The notes beneath the pieces were generated by a model. That model had not been told where the DNA came from. It did not search any database and saw only the letters and a list, made by a program, of their open reading frames with translations. From Mikania micrantha (Eukaryota > Streptophyta > Magnoliopsida > Asterales > Asteraceae): 64,000 nt of DNA. The stretch is from the NCBI GenBank assembly GCA_009363875.1, contig CM018689.1, positions 53,135,741-53,199,740 on the forward strand, written 5' to 3'. Below, piece by piece: positions 57,376 through 64,000 of this stretch (position 1 is its first letter; each line of letters starts with the position of its first letter). Position numbers and translations under genes: made by a program.

Positions 57376-59844
57376 TTAGGTGGCCAATATGAATGCCTGA
57401 ATCAAGTTTTCAGCTGCGCGCTTTTGTTCAGGTGTCCCTGAAATCACAGCCACACGATCACCTCGGGATGATTTGGTGTCAGATATCTCTACAGCAGCCC
57501 CCGATATCTAGAAGAAGGAAACATCAAATGAGAAATTTGTATATTAAGTTATCTTTGTGAACTTATCCATTATAAAACAAAACAATATGAGATGAAAGAA
57601 GGTAGAAAAATCACCTTACGAATATTGTCTACATTAGCTCCACCTTTACCCATCACTTTACCAACCGCATGACCAGGGATCAACATCTCAGATGAAGAAG
57701 AAGACAAGCTGATTGACATAACAAATCAAAATAGCAAGAGAAAAAACAACTCAATAAAACCAAAGAGATGGTATGGCAGTTATTTTAGGAAAATAACTAC
57801 TCACCCTCCATAGTGCTGCTTTGAAGAATAAGAAGACAAAGAGCCATACCTACTGTCATTCACCTGTAACCAAAAACATATCCACTAAGAGCACAAGATA
57901 AAATCAACAAAATTAATGTATAAATCACAGTGATTTGATGATGCAGCATACCGATAGTGAGCCATATATGGAGCTTGAAGAAAGCAAACCTAAACCACTC
58001 CCAGTTTCAGCTCTGTGCTCATAACTCAAAGGAGCAAGTGATGAAACGCTAGGTAAAACTGAAGGTACAGAAATACCACTTCCACTGGCATACATGGAAT
58101 CATTCCCTGAAGATGATTTATGACCACTATCCCTGTCTTTTAGAACATCATCACGGAGGCGAAGAACTATCTGAACAAGTGCATCCCTCACACTGCCAAC
58201 TTCTCCAATCACCTGCGTGTTTACAATAACAGTAACCAGGAACTTAGATCAGCTGATTCAAGATAAAAACTGTCAAATGAATTAATATAAGTATACCTCA
58301 ACAAGTTCATCATTAGCATCTGCACATTTGGGTTTATCACCTTTTGATATGCGAACATCTGCTCTAGTTCTTTTTCGAATTTCATTTATGATTGAACCAC
58401 TTTTACCTATAATGCAACCGATAACTTTAGAAGGGACAAGAAGCCTTATGGAAACATTTTCCTCATCTTCTTCATTAATCTTTCCTTGAAGTAATAAAAC
58501 TGCTTCCACTGCCATTGATTTTATATCATCCAATGACTGCAGAAACATCAAACAGCATGATAAGATACAAGATGAAAGAAAACAAATAAATGGATCTTTA
58601 TGAGTGACTAAAACAAAATAAAAAACATACTTCAGTTGCTGTAATTGTTATAATACATTCATCACCTCTGCTGTCATCAACCTCAACACGAGCACCGCTA
58701 GTTTCTCTGACAGATTTAATAGAAGCTCCACCTTTTCCGATAACACGTCCAATTTTGGTACATGGGCACAGAACTCTTATGATTAACTCCCCTGATAAAG
58801 ATGCACCAGGATATCCAGAAACCACAGGAAGGGCAGAAGAGTATATTGGCCATTGGCTCCCTGAATCTGCATAATTTTGCAACTCTTGTACATGTGAAGC
58901 GCCAAGAACAGAAGGAACAGATCTTGAGGGAACATATGGTTCCACACCTGGGTATAGCCCAGCAGCAGGATAAATTGGTACATCAGCAGGAATAATGATG
59001 CTTGGGGGAGTTTCAAGAACAGAAGTTTGAAGAGAAATATCTTCTTTAGGGGGAAACTTGTACATGATTGTAGAAACTGCAAAAAGTGCCTTTTTCACTG
59101 CCTCTGGTTCACCAGTTATCTAAATCCAAGAATGCGTCAAAAACAAATAACATCAAAACAACAAGTATATGTTAGATGGAGAAGGCTAACCTGAACAAAG
59201 TTGTCAAATTCCATGGCACATGAATGATCAGGATCACTAATATCTTTAGGAGAAACTTTAATGTTTGATCTCGTCTTACTTCTTAATTTCTTTATAGTTG
59301 CACCGCCTTTCCCAATAAGATTAGCAGACTGACTAGATGGAACAAGAATCTGGCACTCTTCCTTTTCTTTATACTTCTTATCAGAATCATCACCTGATCC
59401 AACCACATTTACAATTGCATTATGCACCCTCATAAGTGCATCCTGGGCAGGACATATAGGCTCCAAATCACCAAGCTCATCATCAGGCTCAATATCAGCT
59501 TTCTCACTAACATAACAATAGATTGTTATGACCCTGTTCTTGGAACCAGGAAACGGATCAACTACTTTAACTCTCGCCTTCGAATCTTGCCTGATTGAAT
59601 TTATGACTTTGCCACTCTTCCCAATAACACTCCCGATAAACCGATCTGGACATAGTATCCTATAAACAACCAACTCATCATTCTCTCTGTTCCTATTGAG
59701 ACCATGATTATTATCATTGTTATTTCTACCATCTCGTTCATTTCCTCTTCTTCTCTGATTCTTGTTATCACCTTTGTCCCCATCCCTATCCCTGTCCCTC
59801 TCTCGGTTTCTCTTATTAAACTGGCGTCTTCCACTCTCACCCAT
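57376..59844 (-). CDS. Five-KH-domain RNA-binding protein (HEN4/At4g18375-like), 7 exons
   Basis: A nuclear-type RNA-binding protein of the plant poly(C)-binding/KH family. Relatives (HEN4, FLK, RCF3/HOS5) act in pre-mRNA processing, flowering and stress responses; which one this is cannot be settled. Exons, 5' to 3': 59191-59844, 58631-59119, 58297-58536, 57952-58212, 57805-57863, 57615-57708, 57376-57507. All are GT-AG and in phase, giving 642 residues. An Arg/Asp/Asn-rich charged N-terminus (10-56) precedes KH1 (GKSG loop 75-78), KH2 (GKGG 178-181), KH3 (346-349), KH4 (425-428) and KH5 (588-591). A Pro/Ser/Tyr-rich linker (255-325) separates KH2 and KH3, and a Ser-rich one (490-575) separates KH4 and KH5. 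The C-terminus ends AFILAT. All five GxxG loops are intact. The acceptor GTGCAG|GAATTG 12 bp before the ATG implies a 5'-UTR intron. Confidence 0.95.
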
Positions 59845-60504
59845 ACCTCACAATTCCTGCACGCAAAACACAAAATATACAGAATCAAGCCATAAAAACC
59901 TAAACCAGCCATCTTTAGTAATCCAATTTAAACCGGCGATAAGTTATAATAGCTAATAAAAATCAAAACTGAATGGAAGAATTGTGATTAATTCTACGAG
60001 CATTTTTTTTAAGAAAAACAAAACCGATTGAAGGAACCCTAACAAAAAAAAAAGGTCAAAATACACATATGCCACGAATCAATAGCATTCGCGAGATGAA
60101 TTATCACAAAGAAAAAAGAACCATCATTATTGAAGATACATCAATGATTATACAGGAAGATAAGAACACAAGTGAAGTAATCGAACCTGTGGAGACGAAC
60201 GGAAGTATAAAGAAAACCCTAATATTTGTTGCGAATATGTGCGAAGGGGTGTCTCGAAGCAAATAAATGATCCTTCGTAAAACGCTTTACGTCTACTTAT
60301 CATTATTAACCCCTGGACTTCTTTTAGTGGCATGTTCAGTCCATGGACATTTTGTTAAAAAAATTCATGGTTTAATTAATAATGTTTAGTTTTAAAGTAT
60401 TTTAATATAAGTTATCGTAATCTTGTTTTTATGATTAAACAATTTACATTTTAATATAAGTTATTATTTATAAGTTATTATTGTAGATTTGTTTATTATG
60501 GTTA
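59845..60504 (-). promoter_or_regulatory. KH-gene 5' UTR, 5'-UTR intron and promoter region
   Basis: A minus-strand splice acceptor (TGCAG) ends at 59857, leaving 12 bp of UTR before the ATG. The upstream non-coding exon probably lies near 60190-60260 (GTTCGTCTCCACAG|GTTCG-like context), but its borders are uncertain. AT-rich beyond 60340. Confidence 0.4.
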
Positions 60505-60781
60505 GAGTAAATTATGGTTTTGACCCTGCGGTTTGAATGTTTTAACTATTTTGGCTCAATATATAATCTTATATCAATTTAGCCACTGTAGTTTAGAGAA
60601 ATTAATGTTTTTGGCCCCCAACCATAGTTAGATTTTGGGTTAAAACTGTTATAATAATTAAGTTTAAGGGGCCGATACTGATAATTATCTAAACCACAGG
60701 GGCTGAATTGATAAAAGATTATATTTTGGGCCGAAATAGTTAAAACACATAAACTACATGGGCCAAAACCGTAATTTACTC
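60505..60781. mobile_element. MULE-type MITE, perfect 9-bp TSD
   Basis: The ends are GAGTAAATTATGG and, on the complement, GAGTAAATTACGG. The flanks TTATGGTTA at 60496-60504 and 60782-60790 are identical. The inverted arms (TTTTAACTATTTTGGC, AGATTATATTTTGGGCCG) match those of the MULE at 11642-19261. It is 277 bp and lies about 660 bp upstream of the KH-gene start. Confidence 0.9.
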
Positions 60782-60790
60782 TTATGGTTA

Positions 60791-61023
60791 TATAATGACT
60801 GTCAAATATTTGTGAGAGATAATATTGTGTATAATTGTAATCATCTAAATATCCTTTTAGTTAATCAAACATAAATTTACAAAACTCTAATGAAATTTAG
60901 TGACTAAAGTTGTGGTAAAAAAAATATGACAAGTTCAGGTGATACGATTTTTTACATTTCGTCTGAAATCTTTAAATGTGCTATAAGATTTGATAACATA
61001 GATTTAAAAGAAAGAAACATGCC
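60791..61023. other. Short intergenic stretch
   Basis: AT-rich, nothing recognised. Confidence 0.5.
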
Positions 61024-61031
61024 GTTAGTTT

Positions 61032-61470
61032 CAGTGGCGGATCCAGAACTTTTATTCAGTGGGGGCAACACTACCGTTGGTCTCCCCCACCGGCGGCCAC
61101 CACCATCCGCCACCACCGTCGGTCACCCCCACCACCTTTGGTAGTCTGCAATCGTTGCAATTTTGATTTTGGAACCTGATTTTGATATTCGCTATGACGA
61201 GAATAAAAGTCGGCAGTTTAGAAAAACTCAGAATTGGAATACGAAAGATTTGAAGAAACTTAAGCTTTTTATCTTATTTGGTGTCGTTGGGCTTGAAAAA
61301 ATAAATCACAAATGAAGTGTCTGCAATTGGGTTGAGAAAAAATTCAGGGGCCTCACAAAAAAACAATGGGGGCCTAGGGGTTTTTAATTTATTTTAAACT
61401 AACTATAACATATTAATTAGGAGATTGAGTGGGGCCTATACCCCCTGGAGCCTACATCAATCCGTCCCTG
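61032..61470. mobile_element. hAT-type MITE, near-perfect 8-bp TSD
   Basis: The ends are CAGTGGCGGATCCAG and, on the complement, CAGGGACGGATTGATG. The flanks are GTTAGTTT (61024-61031) and GTTAGTTC (61471-61478). The ends resemble those of the hAT at 29899-31134 (CAGTGGCGGATCCATG), so that element's family could be the source. It contains a CCACC/GGTGG-rich patch near 61085-61140. Confidence 0.8.
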
Positions 61471-61478
61471 GTTAGTTC

Positions 61479-62179
61479 AATCATAAGAGTTAGTCCTCAT
61501 GGGCGAAGCTTTATAGGGGCAATGAGGTGACCGTCCCCCTCTTTTTCCATCTGTAGTCTTAATTTTTTTGCCGAAATATTATTTATAGTTAAAAATAGTT
61601 GTTTCGTTCCTCTTGCTTCAAAAAATTAACATGTATTCTGGGTTTTAAAATTTTCTGCCTCTCTCACTTCGCTCAAGCTCTGTCATTGTTAGTCATTATT
61701 ATCAAACTCTATCTTGAGAGCAAGTTGAGGTCATATTTTCAAAGAAAAATGTATATTATATTGAGAATAAAGAGCAAGTTTTATATACATAGGATTCGCT
61801 ATTATAAGAACCAACAAGTTGTAAAAATTTAAAATAGCCACATTTATAGTCACAATATTTAAAATAACCACATTTATAGCCACTCTTATAAAAACTAACA
61901 TTGGTTTTCAATTTAACATCCCTATGTGTGTGTGATGTTTTATCTTTTTTCTTTGAGGTGATACTTTTGGCCACTTTTTTTTATATGGTTCTATGACACA
62001 CAACGTCGAAACTTGAACATTTGAAAGAGTGACGGAAATTTATGGGAACTACAATACATGTTATTTTTTAAAACGAGAGGAGACATGACCAGTATTTAAA
62101 ACAAAAAATAACATTTCGCTCTAAAAATTCACAAAGAAAAGATGGATGGTCAACCCCCAGACCCTTTTTAGCTTCGTCT
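61479..62179. other. Intergenic, no gene
   Basis: AT-rich. ATTTAAAATAGCCACATTTATAG-type phrases are repeated twice near 61830-61880. Nothing else. Confidence 0.5.
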
Positions 62180-62187
62180 ATGACGTC

Positions 62188-62396
62188 CAGTGGCGGCCCT
62201 AAGAATTCAAGTGACACGGACGTACTGAGAAAAAAAATGCCTCTAGTGAATTATAAATTTGTGTTTTTTCGGTTTTGTATTTGGACATGTAAGTAAATAT
62301 ATATATACTTTAAAAGCGATTTTTAAAATTTTTGTGTCCTTGCAATAAATGGGTCATGGACGGAGGTCGGGTTTGCCCGTTCCATGGCCTCCCGTG
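62188..62396. mobile_element. hAT-type MITE, perfect 8-bp TSD
   Basis: The ends are CAGTGGCGGCCC and, on the complement, CACGGGAGGCC. The identical flanks are ATGACGTC (62180-62187 and 62397-62404). It is 209 bp and non-coding. Confidence 0.75.
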
Positions 62397-62404
62397 ATGA
62401 CGTC

Positions 62405-63426
62405 TAATATGTTTCATACAGCAATGAGGAACGCTTTTGGAAATTAGTTATATCATGACATGTTTTCAAGTATGAATACCTTTTTTATGTTATATGAACA
62501 CACCATAACCTCAACATTGTCGGAGCATATTTCATGTTTGCCATTATTGAGGCATTTTCTTTATGACTTTATTTTGTGGATTATGTCCATAACTCCAAAA
62601 TCCAAATCATCATGTCGAAAGTCTTGAAATCCAAATTAGGGCAGAATCCCTCACCCTGACTTTTTTTTTCCTCCTAATTCTCCCATTTTTCTTATTTTTC
62701 TTTTTCTTCTTTTTCCAAACCTTTTTTTCGGCATCTTTCTTTTTTCACCTTTTTTCATCGCAACTGATCTTTAAACTTTAAATTATCATCTTATATTCCT
62801 AATCTTTCGGGGTTATCACTTTCACCTCCTAAAATTTCAAAAAAAAAAAAACTTTGTAAATATTACTTTAAGTTCCTCAAGTTGGGTGGTGTGCACAAGG
62901 CATGGGGTCGTATATGCTTAGTTTACATAAGAGTCCGTATAAATTTGTGTTGATACACGTTTCGATATAAAAAATTTCCGGAAACAAGTCCGGTTAAATA
63001 TAGTATGTTTTCGTACTTATTTTATACATTTTGTATGTTAGTCTACGTTTCAACGTGAATTCTATTAGGATATATGCTAGATCCAATATATTACGTTTTC
63101 ATTTGACGAAATAAATTTCACGTCCTTTACGTTTTGATACCTCCGCAACGCGCGGTGCGTACTTTACAGGTTATAATCAATATTCAACAGATAATGCAAT
63201 TTATTTGACATTCCAAAGTTAAATCCAAACCTTTTGCTACAATCAAAACACAAGTTCATTGTAACTTCTCTATTGTGAACATACATAAAACCTTTTATAG
63301 GAAGTATCAATCAAGGCTATACATTTTTCCCTGGTGTTTTCAATTTACATATATTCTTTCACAAAAAATAATATGCAATACTCTAATAAACATGCAATCA
63401 GGTTTATATTCTCAAATGAACCTCTT
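62405..63426. other. Intergenic with pyrimidine-rich tract
   Basis: A CT/T-rich tract at about 62655-62760. A GC block CCTCCGCAACGCGCGGTGCG near 63140 resembles a Helitron hairpin but lacks CTAG. The last about 150 bp should include the 3' UTR of the CorA-like gene. No other gene. Confidence 0.45.
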
Positions 63427-63792
63427 CTAATCAATAAGAACATAATTTGCATCATTTAGGATTCTGTTGTTGCCAGAAATATGTTTTCGAACCTGCGCAT
63501 GAGTCTCAGCTTCATGCTGGAACATGCTGACTAGTTCTTGCAACTCAAGTTTCCGCACTTCCACCTGTTCTTCAGTGATTGGTTTCTTTAGTCCAAAGTA
63601 TAATAAACCAACTGCAATTAAGATTATTCCTACCAATAACAGAATGCCTGCAAATAAACCAAACGCATATGGTGTATTTGTGGCCCCTGGGATTCCGTCA
63701 ACGTTAATCCCAAATAATCCTGTGATGATGGATAGAATAAGGCCACACCCACCAAACACGGCTAAATTGTGTGTTACTCTAGTGCTTCGATC
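63427..63792 (-). CDS. CorA-like Mg2+ transporter family protein, last exon (partial)
   Basis: Final exon of a gene whose upstream exons lie beyond the right edge of the window. An acceptor TTTTCAG precedes 63792, and the stop TAG is at 63427-63429. The 121 residues start DRSTRVTHNLAVFGGCGL. One hydrophobic segment ends in FGIN, where canonical CorA/MRS2 channels have GMN. After NVDGIPGATNTPYAFGLF comes a second transmembrane segment (about 21 residues), then a charged helix (EEQVEVRKLELQELVSMFQ) and the C-terminus. This two-TM ending with a GIN loop matches the plant CorA-like subfamily (At1g29820/At2g42950 type). Transport by this divergent subfamily is inferred, not shown. Confidence 0.85.
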   Translation of the reverse strand, partial: DRSTRVTHNLAVFGGCGLILSIITGLFGINVDGIPGATNTPYAFGLFAGILLLVGIILIAVGLLYFGLKKPITEEQVEVRKLELQELVSMFQHEAETHAQVRKHISGNNRILNDANYVLID

Positions 63793-64000
63793 CTGAAAAT
63801 CATGAAAAAGTTGTCATTTTGTTTCTCTATAAGTTGTGAAGATCACAAAAACAGGTTTTTGGAATTTGGATATTCGATTATTATAGTGGCAAAGTTACAT
63901 AGAAATGGGTAAAGTGCAAAACTAAGCAAGTCAAACAATTGACAAAGCAAAGCAATGGAGAACATAGATGCTGATCAATGAATGGGCTGGCCATGGATCG
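63793..64000 (-). other. Intron of the CorA-like gene
   Basis: Upstream (on the minus strand) of the exon acceptor. No further exon was recognised before the window ends. Confidence 0.6.

Noticed and set aside
63136..63170. Helitron 3' terminus at a CGCGCGG hairpin
   Set aside because: The CTAG|T end is missing at the expected distance on either strand.
63524..63796. Plus-strand 90-codon frame opposite the CorA-like exon
   Set aside because: Antisense shadow of a conserved coding exon.

Overview
This is nuclear DNA of a flowering plant: AT-rich, with intron-bearing genes and a heavy load of plant transposon families. The copia, long-LTR, LINE and hAT remnants resemble those common in Asteraceae, but that family-level guess is an inference I could not check. 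There is no rRNA or tRNA gene, CRISPR array or prokaryotic operon.

Four host genes are supported. (1) 37037-38188 (+): an intact CIN-class TCP transcription factor of the TCP2/TCP24 type (TCP domain, R domain, miR319 target site), with a tiny upstream ORF overlapping its start codon. (2) 45696-50534 (-): a complete ten-exon ornithine delta-aminotransferase (472 aa, mitochondrial), all splice junctions in phase. (3) 57376-59844 (-): a complete seven-exon protein with five KH RNA-binding domains (642 aa). (4) 63427-63792 (-): the last exon of a CorA-like magnesium-transporter-family protein whose 5' part lies beyond the window. They look like unrelated neighbours, not a pathway.

Nearly everything from 1 to 36 kb is transposon-derived and strongly nested. 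At 826-6935 a long solo LTR (TSD CAAAT) contains a second solo LTR at 1636-4091 (TSD CTTTG). At 11.3-19.5 kb four elements sit inside one another: an inverted-repeat MITE is split by a small minus-strand Helitron (11441-19378). The Helitron is split by a MULE (11642-19261, 9-bp TSD), and the MULE transposase gene is split by an hAT element (13142-16411, 8-bp TSD GTAGGTGG). At 29.8-31.3 kb an hAT deletion derivative sits inside a small PIF/Harbinger-like element. Further elements with readable target duplications include hAT MITEs (7695-8183, 61032-61470, 62188-62396), a Tourist-like MITE (24982-25378), a long perfect hairpin inside a TA microsatellite (34475-34812) and several tRNA-derived SINEs or truncated LINEs. 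Helitron 3' ends (hairpin plus CTAG|T) recur eight times.

The MULE at 11.6-19.3 kb shares its long termini with short MITEs at 50.75-51.07 kb (about 220 bp upstream of the aminotransferase start) and 60505-60781 (upstream of the KH gene). It is therefore a plausible decayed relative of the autonomous source of those MITEs. The rest is AT-rich intergenic DNA with decayed tandem repeats and no recognisable genes.
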